DNA of 64,000 nucleotides from Gerris lacustris (lineage: Eukaryota > Arthropoda > Insecta > Hemiptera > Gerridae), in contig OX578280.1 of NCBI GenBank assembly GCA_951217055.1, positions 8,682,271-8,746,270 of the forward strand, written 5' to 3'. Under the pieces are notes generated by a model, which saw nothing but the letters and a program-made list of their open reading frames with translations, was not told the origin of the DNA and searched no databases. Shown piece by piece: positions 21,476 to 32,840 of this stretch (its first letter is position 1; each line of letters begins with the position of its first letter). Position numbers and translations under genes: made by a program.

Positions 21476-22013
21476 CGGTCCGAGACAACTCAGACAAACT
21501 TTCTCATATACTAGTTCATAATTACTTAGCCCAGTGTTTTCCATTTATTAGTTTTCGGAGGTACATTTATTTATTATTGTTCATATCATCGAAATTTATC
21601 ATAAAAATAGCTTTTAACGCGGACAGAGAGAGGCCCTCTGTCCGCGTTTAAAGCTATTTTCTCAGGAACTAGATTTGTCAAAGAAAACAGCCTGTATCGT
21701 TAGATTCGTATTTAAATGGACTCCATTTTAAAATTTGTAATCAAAATCGTCGGAACCGTTTTCGAGAAATAATTTTTTCACGTTTTTCAGAGGTTTTGGG
21801 GCGTAGTGCCCCCGAATTTGGGGGCTCGGGGTATGATTTTTCTGAACATGTATGCGACATTTCGTCAAAATCGGCCCAGTAGTTTAGGCTCCAGGTGTCT
21901 GAACAAACAGACGACAGACAGACATTTATTGGAGTCAAGAGACCTCAAAACATATAAATCCATCAACATCGAATTTTCGCGCCATCACAATACTTTCTCT
22001 CTATATGAGAAAG
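21476..22013 (-). repeat. Family B repeat, minus, with internal loss
   Basis: It starts GGTCCGAGACAACTCAGACA and ends CTCTATATGAGAAAG. The B-box segment is replaced by a small palindrome, GCGGACAGAGAGAGGCCCTCTGTCCGCG (shown as two arms of a foldback, 21620-21647). Confidence 0.72.
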
Positions 22014-22149
22014 AAAAAAAAATAGGAAGTATATTTTTATTGCAGCTAATAACAACTGATTTATGTAGTTTTGTTAATTCAATGTAAAAATATAGTTAAG
22101 TACAATGTAAAATTAAACTAAATGTGACCTTAGAACAACTTTTTTATTT

Positions 22150-22730
22150 TATAAATTGCAAACAACCATCGTTTCGTTGGTAAAACCAAAAAAAGAAACC
22201 CTTATAGTTTCGTTTCTGTGTCTGTTTCTCTGTACGGTTTCAATAACTTTTGAGTGAAAAGAGATAAAAACATAAAACTTTCCAGTATTAAAGATCGTTT
22301 TGACGCGCACACAGGAAAACTCAAATATAGCATATAGCAAACTCAAAATTATCAGATGTTCAAATTCAAAATGGCGAATAACCACGTCACGCGAAAAAAA
22401 ATTAGATTTGTATAAAGTAAATATAATTAAAAATGTGTTAACAAAACTATTTTTGTAACCCCCCCCCCCCCCCCTTCAACTATTTATCCACTGTTACTAA
22501 AAAATATAAAAGAATATGACAAATGTGCGGTCTTATGGTCCATAGAAAAAATAAGAATAACAATTTGATCTGATTAACTGGAAATCCAAAATGGTGGCAA
22601 ATTTCTGTCACGTGGAAAGAAATATTTTTTTATAAATTTGAATGGGGTATCAAATTAAAGGTATTGAAAAGTAGATTATAAAAATATATAACACTTGTGG
22701 AACATGTTTAAGTTTTCATGCCATTTTGAC
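22150..22730. repeat. Family N-type repeats (AAAATGGCG motifs) with poly-C tracts
   Basis: Two tandem-like blocks each contain a C-run (22459-22474 and about 22749-22769), CAAAATGG(C/T)GG and a ..GGGGTATCAAATTAAAGG phrase. Similar phrases occur near 39845, 44650, 45520 and 49250. Frames here are shadows. Confidence 0.45.
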
Positions 22731-23167
22731 AAAAAACATCAAAATTTCGCCCCCCCCCCCCCCCCCCCCGCCCCCCGTTATACTAAATTTATGTTCACGA
22801 TACCAACGAAACCCTTTTTACGTGAGACTTCACGCCTAACCAATGTATTTTATAGAATTTCCTCCTCGTCCTCGAAACCTTTATGCCGAGAGTGATGCGT
22901 CAACCGTACATTGATGCATATCTCCCGAACCTTTCAAGCTAGCGAGTTGCCATTTATAACACTAGTGAAACTTTTTTTAAAATCCCACAGGAAAAAAAAA
23001 ACGTTCAAAATTAAATAGGTCCATGAGCAATGCACACAAATGTGGTTAACTCAATTTTTTTTTTAATTTCCGAGTTGGGTATCAGGGTGTAGATTACAAA
23101 TATATTTACAATTTAAATCAAATTATAATTATCATTAACTACGGGAGACATACAGAGAAAAATATAC

Positions 23168-23248
23168 CCCAGCACCAGGACTTGAACCACGGGCCTCCTA
23201 TACGTATATATCCGTTACAGGCGCTCTAACCAACTGAGCTTTACTGAA
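23168..23248 (-). tRNA. Degenerate tRNA-like sequence (pseudogene or SINE head)
   Basis: On the minus strand the acceptor arms TTCAGTA and TGCTGGG pair with G-T wobbles. The D arm GCTC-AGTTGGTTA-GAGC is perfect. CCTGT pairs with ATAGG as an anticodon stem, and the T region contains GGTTCAAGTCC (a good B box). Two faults argue against function: the anticodon loop is 15 nt instead of 7 and has no T at position 33, and only about three of five T-stem pairs form. An intron-bearing gene is the alternative. Confidence 0.5.
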
Positions 23249-23282
23249 GAATGATTTTCTCTGTCGTTACCGATACCGATTA

Positions 23283-23405
23283 TCTTTCCGTAGTATGATT
23301 ACTACATCATGATTACTATCAGTATCAGTATGTTTACTATCAGTATGATAACTATCAGTATGATTACTATCAGTATGATTACTATCAGTATGATTACTAT
23401 CAGCA
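23283..23405. repeat. 15-bp tandem repeat
   Basis: The unit ACTATCAGTATGATT repeats about eight times with small variants. It begins 35 bases beyond the tRNA-like sequence. The open frame reading MITIS repeats is a shadow. Confidence 0.85.
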
Positions 23406-23642
23406 TGGGGTTATTCACATTGAACGCCGAGCAAAAGAAGATCTTCTATTTAAGTCTTTATTCGATATTAATATATAGATATATTAGAAGTTAATTTATT
23501 ATAATTACTAGATTCTATTGTATTTTATTTATTTTTTTTTTTTTCTTATTTATGAAAACTTCATAAGTTTATTAATATAATTAATTTAATTATAAAATAT
23601 AAATTTATTAGTGTGTGATGTATAATATTTAAATATCTAATA

Positions 23643-24016
23643 CAGTAGAACCTCACTTACACGACCCTCAATAACACGACAACCTCAATTACAAGTGCAA
23701 TTCCAAATCCCCCTGAGATTGCCATAACACATAATGTTAATTAACCTCTATAACGCGACTATTATTATCCAAACAACCTCTATAACATGGATGTTTTCCA
23801 ATTCCCAACGTAACTCAGAACTTCTATAACAAATCGTTTTGAGAAGTCTATATAACGCGTCTCTATACAGATACAGGAATGGGTCGACCTTGAACAAGTC
23901 TAGACTTAAAAACCCCGCCCATTAACCTCGATAACACGACCCTCAACAAAAAGAGCACCTCCATAACAAGACTGTTTCCCTAATCCTCTTGAGACACTGT
24001 TTATCGAGGTTCTACG
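23643..24016. mobile_element. pogo/Tigger-like MITE
   Basis: The ends CAGTAGAACCTC and GAGGTTCTACG are inverted, with one base missing on the right, and TA flanks both sides (23641-23642, 24017-24018). CAGTNGAACCTC ends with internal ATAACACGAC repeats are typical of Tigger/pogo-group Tc1/mariner elements. Internal CCTC(T/G)ATAACACGAC is repeated about six times. No transposase remains. Confidence 0.75.
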
Positions 24017-24029
24017 TATATTTAAAATT

Positions 24030-24290
24030 ATTTTGTCTGTACATTTATGAAAATTGCAAATTTGTTGGATACTTTTTCATTTAATACATTCCGAAAACCT
24101 AACCCGGCCATAACTTTTTTCGTTTATGTATGTCAGTGTGTGTGTCTGTCACCATCAGTCCAACTTTATAGGCGCAAAACTGGCTAAACGAAATCGATTA
24201 TTCTTTTTGCAGAGGTGTGTGCGAACATGTGGCGCATGTTGTAGACGTGGTTTCACCGAAAAATATTGAGTAGAACAAAATTTTATTAAC
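24030..24290 (+). repeat. Family H repeat, copy 1
   Basis: TTGTTGGATACTTTTTCATT, TACATTCCGAAAAC, TGTGTGTGTCTGTCACC, GCGCATGTTGTAGACGTGGT and CGAAAAATATTGAG occur in the same order at 51063-51275. It is non-coding. Confidence 0.65.
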
Positions 24291-24695
24291 AAGTAGAACA
24301 AAAGTTAGTTAAAAGAAGAATAGTTAGAACAAAAGTAAGTTGGCGCATGTTATAGACTTGGTTTCACCGAAAAATATAGAGTAGAACAACATTTTATTAA
24401 CATCAAGTAGAGCAAAAGTTATTAACAAGTAGAACAAATGTTATTAACAAGTAGAACTAATGTTATTAACAAGTAGAACAAATGTTATTAACAAGTAGAA
24501 CAAATGTTATTAACAAGTAGAACAAAAGATAGTTAAAAGAAGAAGAGTTAGAACAAAAGTAAGTTGGTGCATGTTATAGACTTGGTTTCATCAAAACATA
24601 TTGAGTAGAACAAAAGTTATTAACAAGTAGAACAAAATTTATTAACAAGTAGAACAAAAGTTATCAACAAGTAGAACAAAAGTTATTCGCTAGGC
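24231..24695. repeat. 22-bp tandem repeat with a higher-order unit
   Basis: The basic unit is GTTATTAACAAGTAGAACAA plus two bases. A longer block beginning GGCGCATGTTATAGACTTGG recurs at about 24231, 24341 and 24567, so local duplication created a higher-order repeat from the end of family H. Confidence 0.8.
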
Positions 24696-24785
24696 TCGGT
24701 TTCGCTTGGACTAGGCAGCTACACCAGAAAGGAATAATCTTTATTGGAAATTAAAGGATATTTTCCTCCCAACCTATATTAAACC

Positions 24786-25154
24786 TTAAGGCAGGATTAC
24801 ACGCTACGACAAATCGTAACGATGTGATTGTAACAATTTATTTTTATAAATAAATCAAACGAGTGATCACACAAAGAAGAAAAAAAACTATCTCAAAACA
24901 ATGTTTCCTATGAATAGCCAACGAAAATTGAGTCGAATTGTAGCGACAGTTGCCTGCAACTGTTTACCCATGTAAATTTCTCCGAATCGTAACGACAGGT
25001 CGTTACGATTCGGAGAAAGTTACACCAACCATCCAGTGAAATTCCAACTCCAATAAATTGCTACAATGCACGATAAATCGTGATGATTCCGCTATTACGA
25101 TAAATTGCTCGCATTTATCGTAATCTCGGCATTTAGTTTATAATACCGCCTTAA
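24786..25154. mobile_element. Possible TIR element flanked by TTAAGG
   Basis: The left end TTAAGGCAGGATTACACGC partly matches the complement of the right end (TTAAGGCGGTATTATAAAC). Internal inverted copies of ATCGTAACGA and TTTATCGTAAT support a foldback MITE. Both ends show TTAA, but I cannot separate TIR from target duplication. Confidence 0.42.
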
Positions 25155-25267
25155 GGCAATATTTATTGAAATTACTTATGACGGTTTACATGCGATCACA
25201 ATTATACATTGGTTCCAATTAAGACGATATTTTAATTTATTTAATTTTAAAGTCTTAATGTTGCAAT

Positions 25268-25765
25268 AGAACAAGTTGATTAAGGAGTTCAACAGGTTTT
25301 TCCTGTAAGTTAACATTTTGAAGGTAAAGATTTTCCTAATTCCAAAGACAAGGTTGAAGCCCTTCGCGTGTTCCACTTAAACCACAGATAAATTCTTTGT
25401 AATTGCCAAAAAGCTACTAAACTTCTATTTTCTAGGAAGAACATAAATTATTCAACAAAACAACCTAAAATATATTTTTATTAAACGCTTTCCTGAACAT
25501 TCTCAACATTGTCCGTGATTCACGGAGCGAGGAATCCGAGGAAACAAAGTCCTTATAACACTAAAGGGAAGATTATTCTAAGGAAAGCAGTGCTTAAGGT
25601 AAGATTTAAGCACCGGGTTAATACGAAGCGAGTATACGTAGTAGAATTACCTTACCTTCTCTTTTGAATTTTCAAGATTTATTCATTTTCTAACTTCTGA
25701 ATTTTCCAGCAAAAATTTCCATTTTACCCTCTTCCGGATTTCTCGGAATTATTTTATTTCCCACC
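25268..25765 (+). repeat. Family D repeat, copy 2
   Basis: It aligns with 6036-6515 over its whole length, with small indels. Unlike copy 1 it is not followed by family E. Confidence 0.7.
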
Positions 25766-26260
25766 GGACAATTATTATTTATTATTAACTTATTGTCTTG
25801 ATTTTTATATTTCTTTGTGGTAAACTAAATATAAATAATAGATTTATTAAGTACGCTATTCACTAATTGTATAAATAGTATTGACTTTTTATTTATTTCA
25901 ACTTTTTAAATGTTTAAAATTTGAAGTAATTAATTTAATTATCAAATATAAATTTATTAGTGTTTGATGTACAGTAATTAAATATCTACATTCATTGATG
26001 AGAATTGCAAATTTTTAGGATCTTTTTATCTATTACATTCCGAAAATCTAACAAGATGGAATAAAATTAATGATAAATAAAACAAAAAAAAATATTTTGC
26101 CAATTTAGCAATATTTAATGTGCGCAGACGGTTAAAATTAAAACTTCCGACAAACTATCCAAATTTCTTAAATATCGGTTGAGTATTTTTAAAAAATTAT
26201 GTGTTAGCATGTAAAAGAGAAACCAACGTCACTAAAACTTCACACCAACATTAGGCTAAT
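25766..26260. other. AT-rich DNA, no gene seen
   Basis: A short GGATCTTTTT..TACATTCCGAAAA phrase near 26020 echoes family H. Confidence 0.35.
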
Positions 26261-26360
26261 TATGACCTGCCATCAAGTAGTGTGACCTACAATCAAGTGG
26301 TGTAACCTTCCATCAATTAGTGTGACCTACAATCAATTAGTGTGACCTACAATCAAGTAG
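26261..26360. repeat. 20-bp tandem repeat, five copies
   Basis: The unit TGTGACCTACAATCAAGTAG is repeated five times in exactly 100 bases, with 1-3 changes per copy. Confidence 0.85.
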
Positions 26361-26494
26361 TTTTAAGACATAGAATTTCATAAAAACTTTGAAATTCAAA
26401 CCGTCCGCGTCTTACAGACTCACACGTGATAAGAATTGATATTTATTTTACTAGGCAGCAAAATGGAATTTGTTGACTAGTTTTTTAAGTTTTA

Positions 26495-26665
26495 GTTCCG
26501 AGCCGAAGGCGAGGATAGGCTAAACAAATTTACTGCAGAGGCGAAGCCGAGACAGGAAATATACTATGTTACTGACGAGGCGAAGCCGAGTCAGGAAAAT
26601 GTTACCTACCTTCTAAGGTGTAACCGAAGCAGGTAATATTTAAATGAGTCAGGAATGTTTCCTTT
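26495..26665. repeat. Short GC-rich repeats GAGGCGAAGCCGAG
   Basis: GGCGAAGCCGAG appears at about 26541 and 26580, with relatives at 26502 and 26624. GAGTCAGGAAAAT near them resembles the start of the 24-bp array at 35792. Class unknown. Confidence 0.45.
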
Positions 26666-27343
26666 GCTGCATATTAACATATGCAAAATAACAATATTTT
26701 ATCTACTAACGGCAGAAAAATTACACTAAAGATTTTTATTTTTATACTTTTTAAAAGAATTTTCAAAAAATATATAAATATTTAGCAGAATATTACGCTT
26801 AAATATATAAAAATGAACAATGTGGGAGAGTTCATAACCTGCGATGTAAAGTAACCTTTTCTTAAAATTTTGCTGCCTGTTTTATTTTTGCCTGTGTTTT
26901 ATTTTGCTGAGTGACACTTTTGGTGACACTTTACTATTTTGCTGCGTGTTTTTTTGACATGTTACAAAAGAATCAAGAAAAAATTCCATTTTGCAGATTG
27001 AAAACAGTACAAGAATGCTTAATTTTGCTGGCGTGAGTAGATACAATATATTTCTTGATGGCTGAAACGGATTTATGTTCAGGAATGTTTGAAATTATAG
27101 TCAAACATTGCAATGAAAACTATTTTGGTACTTGAGAATGAAAATATTTAACTAAATACAAATTAAACTATGAATAATTTGAATTAAACTCTTCAGAAAG
27201 CTTTCAAATATCATCTAATAAATTTGATGAAATTCTATAGCTTCAAATAATTCAATGATTAGATTGCAAATATTTCCAAGTTGAATTTACTGGTTAGACC
27301 ACAATGATGGGGCTTGATTCAAATTCCCACTTTAAATAATTTA
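26666..27343. other. AT-rich unique DNA, no gene seen
   Basis: No repeat or frame was recognised. Confidence 0.35.
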
Positions 27344-28632
27344 ATATTGATTAATTAGAACAAACCAGATGTGGTTTTACTCTTGGGAAATTTCGGGCTA
27401 TTTTCGGGTGACAGTTTTGTTGCCCTCCAACAATCTTCTGCATATATTGATTAATTAGAACAAACCAGATGTGCTTTTACTCTCGGGCAATTTCGGGCTA
27501 TTTTCGGGTGACAGTTTTGTCGCCCTCCAACAATCTTCTGCATATATTGATTAATTAGAACAAACCAGATGTGCTTTTACTCTTGGGCAATTTCGGGCTA
27601 TTTTCGGGTGACAGTTTTGTCGCCCTCCAACAATCTTCTGCATATATTGATTAATTAGAACAAACCAGATGTGCTTTTACTCTCGGGCAATTTCGGGCTA
27701 TTTTCGGATGACAGTTTTGTCGCCCTCCAACAATCTTCTGCATATATTGATTAATTAGAACAAACCAGATGTGCTTTTACTCTCGGGCAATTTCGGGCTA
27801 TTTTCGGGTGACAGTTTTGTCGCCCTCCAACAATCTTCTGCATATATTGATTAATTAGAACAAACCAGATGTGCTTTTACTCTTGGGCAATTTCGGGCTA
27901 TTTTCGGGTGACAGTTTTGTCGCCCTCCAACAATCTTCTGCATATATTGATTAATTAGAACAAACCAGATGTGCTTTTACTCTCGGGCAATTTCGGGCTA
28001 TTTTCGGATGACAGTTTTGTCGCCCTCCAACAATCTTCTGCATATATTGATTAATTAGAACAAACCAGATGTGCTTTTACTCTCGGGCAATTTCGGGCAA
28101 TTTTCGGATGACAGTTTTGTCGCCCTCCAACAATCTTCTGCATATATTGATTAATTAGAACAAACCAGATGTGCTTTTACTCTCGGGCAATTTCGGGCTA
28201 TTTTCGGATGACAGTTTTGTCGCCCTCCAACAATCTTCTGCATATATTGATTAATTATAGAACAAACCAGATGTGCTTTTACTCTTTGGCAATTTCGGAT
28301 GACAGTTTTGTCGCCCTCCAACAATCTTCTGCATATATTGATTAATTAGAACAAACCAGATGTGCTTTTACTCTCGGGTAATTTCGGGCTATTTTCGGAT
28401 GACAGTTTTGTCGCCCTCCAACAATCTTCTGCATATATTGATTAATTAGAACAAACCAGATGTGCTTTTACTCTCGGGCAATTTCGGGCTATTTTCGGGT
28501 GACAGTTTTGTCGCCCTTCAACAATCTTCTGCATATATTGATTAATTAGAACAAACCAGATGTGCTTTTACTCCCGGGCTATTTCGGGCTATTTTCGGGT
28601 GAAAGTTTTGTCGCCCTCCAACAATCTTCTGC
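27344..28632. repeat. 100-bp satellite, 13 units
   Basis: Successive units begin CATATATTGATTAATTAGAA at 27441 and then every 100 bases to 28241. One shortened unit (91 bp) follows, then units at 28332, 28432 and 28532. Units include CAGATGTGCTTTTACTCTCG and ACAGTTTTGTCGCCCTCCAA. Two variants (TCGGGTGACAG, TCGGATGACAG) are interspersed. No open frame runs through it. Confidence 0.95.
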
Positions 28633-28752
28633 ACCAGGAGACAGCCTCCGCAGACAGTTTGCAGACTCTTTTGGCTCCAGTGTGCGCCTAGCCTATGAAG
28701 TGTAATACTATAAGTAACATCTGGTGGCAGTTTGCTTTAATATTAACATAAT

Positions 28753-28930
28753 TGCTTCCGATCTTACCGAATGTAACGGAAACATTTGAGTCTATTCTGA
28801 AAAACAACATAGGTTTACGTTTCCAAATTCACAAATTCCATGACAGAAATCCGTTTCAGATATCAGGGAACATTTTTTCTCTCAAGTCTGTTTGTTGTTG
28901 AACATTTTTGTAAACTAACATACCTTAACT
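28753..28930 (+). repeat. Family A 5' fragment
   Basis: TTGCTTCCGATCTTACCGAA, then ATGACAGAAATCCGTTTCAG and ATATCAGGGAACATTTTTT. The tail diverges after 28920. Confidence 0.55.
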
Positions 28931-28947
28931 GATTTTTAAAGGTAAAA

Positions 28948-29540
28948 ATTTAAACGTAACTACGTTTTTAAATTTCCTGTTGAATCGTATGTAATGTTGA
29001 TTATATAATTGATATTGTTATATAATATATAATGTTAATGGAAAAAAAAAAAAAAATGGTTCCGAATTTATTTACTTCGCATATAGGACAACCATCTAGA
29101 GAGCTGATCTTAAACCTATAAAAGGACAAATCTTTGTACAACGGATCTCCCCAACACCAAATCTAAACCGTGCTATCGATATATTTGAAATAATATAATC
29201 GATATATATCCTGCTTTGCTGTCATTTAATGTTTATCTCTTATTTATAAAAATCACAAATTTGAAACCCGTCAAAATGAAGATTACGTAAATATGGGACA
29301 TGGCAAAACAAATAGAATAACTTGCGGAATTTTTCCGAACTAACGTTCCATGCAGCAAAATTTGCTGAAAACCAATTAAATTCTGCTGATAGATGGCTAA
29401 AAGTATTAAAATAATGCATTGTCATCGTGTTCTGAGCTATGCTAAAAGTTTCAAATGTCTAGCTATTCGGGAAGTTAGTTAGAAATCGATTGCCAGATTT
29501 GTACCGGACAAACAAACAAGAAAGCAAGCTAATAAAAACG
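28948..29540 (-). repeat. Family E repeat, copy 2 (minus)
   Basis: It reads in reverse through CATCTAGAGAGCTGATC, AATCTAAACCGTGC and TTTGCTGAAAACCAATTAA to AAACAAGAAAGCAAGCTAAT. The 61-codon frame in it is a shadow. Confidence 0.72.
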
Positions 29541-29754
29541 TACTAAAATAGTAGGTAACCAAAATGAATACGATAAGATACATAAAATCAGTTTTCAAGT
29601 ATATTTACGTTCAAGATTTTTAATATGTGTGATATTATATACCATTGTAATAGCCATTTCTTTTAAATATTGAAGTAAAATTTAAGTTGTAAAACATTTT
29701 TTTTTCACTTGTGTATTTGCACCCCGATTTTGGAAGGAAAACAGTGCGTATTAT

Positions 29755-30300
29755 ACGCGAGATTTTAGGTACTTTCCTGCCTAAGCAAAAATTTGGAGAT
29801 TGGCAAATTTTTAAGAAAATCTGTTAAAAGGTTTTTAGACACTGTTAGCCATACTTATGAACACTGCGGGTTTTAGTATACAACAGGTCTTTATCAATCT
29901 AAATATTATTCATCAATTTTAAAATGTCAATAATATCAAAAGAAAGGATGAGTTCGTTGGCCAGAATTTTTGGAGTTCATTTAGGGGTCAAATTTTTACA
30001 ATTTAGAGTCAAAAATAGCATAAAAACGTGTTTTTTCCATTTTACCTCCCTTTTATACGAAAATATGATAAAAGTGTATATAACAACATTTACTCTACTC
30101 TTAAAGAGCTTTCCAACGACATGCATCTTGAAGGGTAAATACTATTTTGACTTTTGTACCCCGTACCCCTGTGTGCCAATTTTTTTTTTCACCCATGCAA
30201 ATTCTAAACCAAAATTTGCCTATATTATCATAAGCCAATAATACGCACATTTATTTGAAAATTCGCTCATTAAGTCATGGTGCATGACTTGACTTTTTTT
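29755..30300 (+). repeat. Family M repeat, copy 2
   Basis: ATGTCAATAATATCAAAAGA, GGAGTTCATTTAGGGGTCAA, AGCTTTCCAACGACATGCAT and TTAAGTCATGGTGCATGACT occur in the same order at 52685-53060. The 105-codon frame at 29924-30241 is interrupted in the other copy, so it is not supported as a gene. Confidence 0.65.
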
Positions 30301-31015
30301 GTTTCTCTAACGTTCACATACCTTGGTTTTAATTTACCTATCTAGCATTCGAAGTAAAGTTGCTAGTAGTTTTCAGAAATTACTGGAGTAAAGTAGCTGG
30401 TGGTTAAAATAAAGGAAATTTGGCTACCACTTAGTAGCCGGTAGTGCTGCAGGAGGTTTGTATAAATTACTAAAATAAAATTGCTAGCGGTTATAAAATA
30501 TTCTGGTTCCTTTATTCTTACTATATTTTATTATATATTTACCCGCTTGAAATTTTTCAATTATTTTTAATTTCTAAAGTTGTTAAATTTGTATGTATAT
30601 TCTCAAATGCTAAATAAAATATACGACGATGGTTTATATTAAAAGGAATTTCAATTGCAAGAATTGCTTGTAAATTGAATGACAGGGTCACGAATTCCAA
30701 TCTTTTTTTATCAATATCAAAAATGTCTTTGTATCCAATTCAAAGAAGAAAAAAAAGAACTCGCAGAAGATTGGGTTTTTGAAAATTTTCGTTCTTATTC
30801 ATCAATAAGTAATCCTTATTGTATTCTTGTTTCGCATATTTTCTTTGAAGAATCAGCTCACGTTGCATTTAGAATTTCTGCTGTATCATTACAGCAATTC
30901 ATTTGACATAAATAAATAAACTTTATATGAATAAAAAAAATAATTGTGATGATTCATGATCTAATATATATTTGAATTTTATAATTAAATATACGGAGCT
31001 ATTTTGTAACAGATT
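30301..31015. other. Unique AT-rich DNA, no supported gene
   Basis: GTAAAGTAGCTGGTGGTT-like phrases repeat imperfectly at 30350-30500. A 75-codon frame at 30679-30906 has no recognised domain and no promoter or splice context that I can see. Confidence 0.35.
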
Positions 31016-31016
31016 T

Positions 31017-31490
31017 TTACTTTCTCATATAAAGGAAATGTATTGTGATGGCGCGAAAATTCGATTTTGAGATTTTGATGGATTTACACGTTATGAGGTC
31101 CCCTGAGTCCAAAAAAATTGGTTTTTTTTTTCAAAAATGTCAGTCCGTCGTCTGTCGTCTGTGCAGACGCCTGGAGCCTAAACTATACTGGGCCGATTAT
31201 GACGAAATTTGGCATACCATGTTCAGAAAAATCATACCTCGAGGGGAAATCGAGAAATGAAGATTAGCTCTATATTTGGGGGCGTTACCCCCAAAAAACT
31301 CTGAAAAAAAAAATTATTTCTCAAAAACGATTCCGATGATTTTGATTAAAAAATTCTAAAATGTAGTCCATTTGAATAGGAATCCAACAATATAAGCCGT
31401 TTTCCCGGAAAAAATCTAGTTCTTGATAAATTAGCTTGAAACGCGGACGGAGAGAGCCCGGGTTCGATTCCCCACCCTGGAGAAGTTATT
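31017..31490 (+). repeat. Family B repeat truncated by a satellite
   Basis: The copy runs from ACTTTCTCATATAAAGGAAA to the intact B box GGTTCGATTCC (about 31461-31471) and GGAGAAGTTATTTTTA. There it is abruptly replaced by the decamer satellite at 31492. Confidence 0.75.
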
Positions 31491-31491
31491 T

Positions 31492-32030
31492 TTAACACTT
31501 TCTAACCACCTCCAACATCCTCTTATCACCTCCAACCATCTCTAACCACCTGTAACACTTTCCAACCCCCTCTAACACTTTCTAACCCCCTCTAACACCT
31601 CTAACCACCTACAACCATCCCTACCTACCTCTAACCATCTCCAACCATCTCTAAACACCTCTAACACTTTCTAACCCCCTCTAACACCTCTAACCACCTA
31701 CAACCATCCCTACCTACCTCTAACCATCTCCAACCATCTCTAAACACCTCTAACACTTTCTAACCCCCTCTATCCATCCCTAACCGCCTCTTATCACCTC
31801 CAACCACCTCTAACCACCAACTACCATCCCTAACCACCTCCAACCATTTCTAACCACCTACAACCGTCTCTAGCCACCTCCAACCATCTCTAATCACCTC
31901 AAACCGCCTCCCTCAATCACTAACCACCTCCATTAATCTCTAACGACCTTTAACCACTTCTAACCACCTCCAACATCTTCTAACCACCTCTAACCACTTA
32001 TTACCACCTCTAACCATTTCTAACCACCAT
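31492..32030. repeat. Pyrimidine-rich decamer satellite (CTAACCACCT)n
   Basis: Ten-base units of CTCTAACCAC with frequent CCATC/CACTTT variants fill about 540 bases. A longer segment containing TCTAACACCTCTAACCACCT is itself duplicated. The same satellite reappears at 43171-43325. Confidence 0.9.
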
Positions 32031-32370
32031 GCTAAATTTGATGATTCTAGCTGCCATGTAAACTTGGAAAAACTAAAAGAATGTGTGAAAATGTACGAAT
32101 TACACAAAAGCTATGTTTCTAGCCCAATAAGAGGCAGATGTGGTACGACAACGACATATTATAACTGATGGAGTTACGACAAAAAGTTACCAAAATTATA
32201 GATATTTTTAACTTCGATAGGCCTGCCATGTAAAGAAGAGTATCACAGAGTTTGTCTTTTTTTTACAAATTATTATAATCGTATAATGTATTAAATATTG
32301 GAATAAAAATTTTTTTTTTTATATCTAAATAAGCACTTTTTTGTTCAATTATGGAAGAATAAATAGTCTT
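32031..32370. other. AT-rich DNA, no gene seen
   Basis: No feature was recognised. Confidence 0.3.
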
Positions 32371-32374
32371 TTTT

Positions 32375-32812
32375 GGGTCCGTAGGAAAAATTAAGGATCC
32401 TTATATTTTCCTGCGTGTGTCTGTCAGTCCGACTATCGCCTGCTCTCACGGTTGCACCTTTCGCCTGATCACTTTGAAATTTGGCATACATGTAAGATAA
32501 GAGATCCGAACATATTATTATTAATAATTTTTTATAGTAGGATCAACATAATCACTTTTCGTCAACTCTCTAGAGAGTGATAACAAAAATCTGATCTAAG
32601 ACTTATAGCCGGTGTATCTCTAGTGCAGGAATAACCATGTTTCTTGTAGTAAAGGTACCTGAGAAACCGGAGGAGTTAGTTCGGAGGATAGTTCATAGTA
32701 AGCTTTTTAGTATTTTAAAAAGCACCATCAATAGGTACTTAAACAATTCTGTGTTGCCTACGGACCCTCACTGTGTGCTGACTAGCACACACTTGACTTG
32801 TTTATTTCAAGT
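32375..32812 (+). mobile_element. Family I element with GGGTCCGTAGG ends
   Basis: The left end GGGTCCGTAGGAAAAATTAAG is the inverse of GCCTACGGACCC at about 32756. A hairpin CTGTGTGCTGACTAGCACAC follows. The interior holds TGTGTCTGTCAGTCCG and ACTTTGAAATTTGGCATACA. Copies are at 39603-40345 and 42598-42975. The 67-codon frame is not conserved between them. Confidence 0.6.
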
Positions 32813-32840
32813 TACTAATGTAAAATGTAATAACGTCTAA

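Noticed and set aside
29924..30241. 105-codon frame as a gene
   Set aside because: It lies in family M and the matching copy at 52685 has stops and frameshifts.
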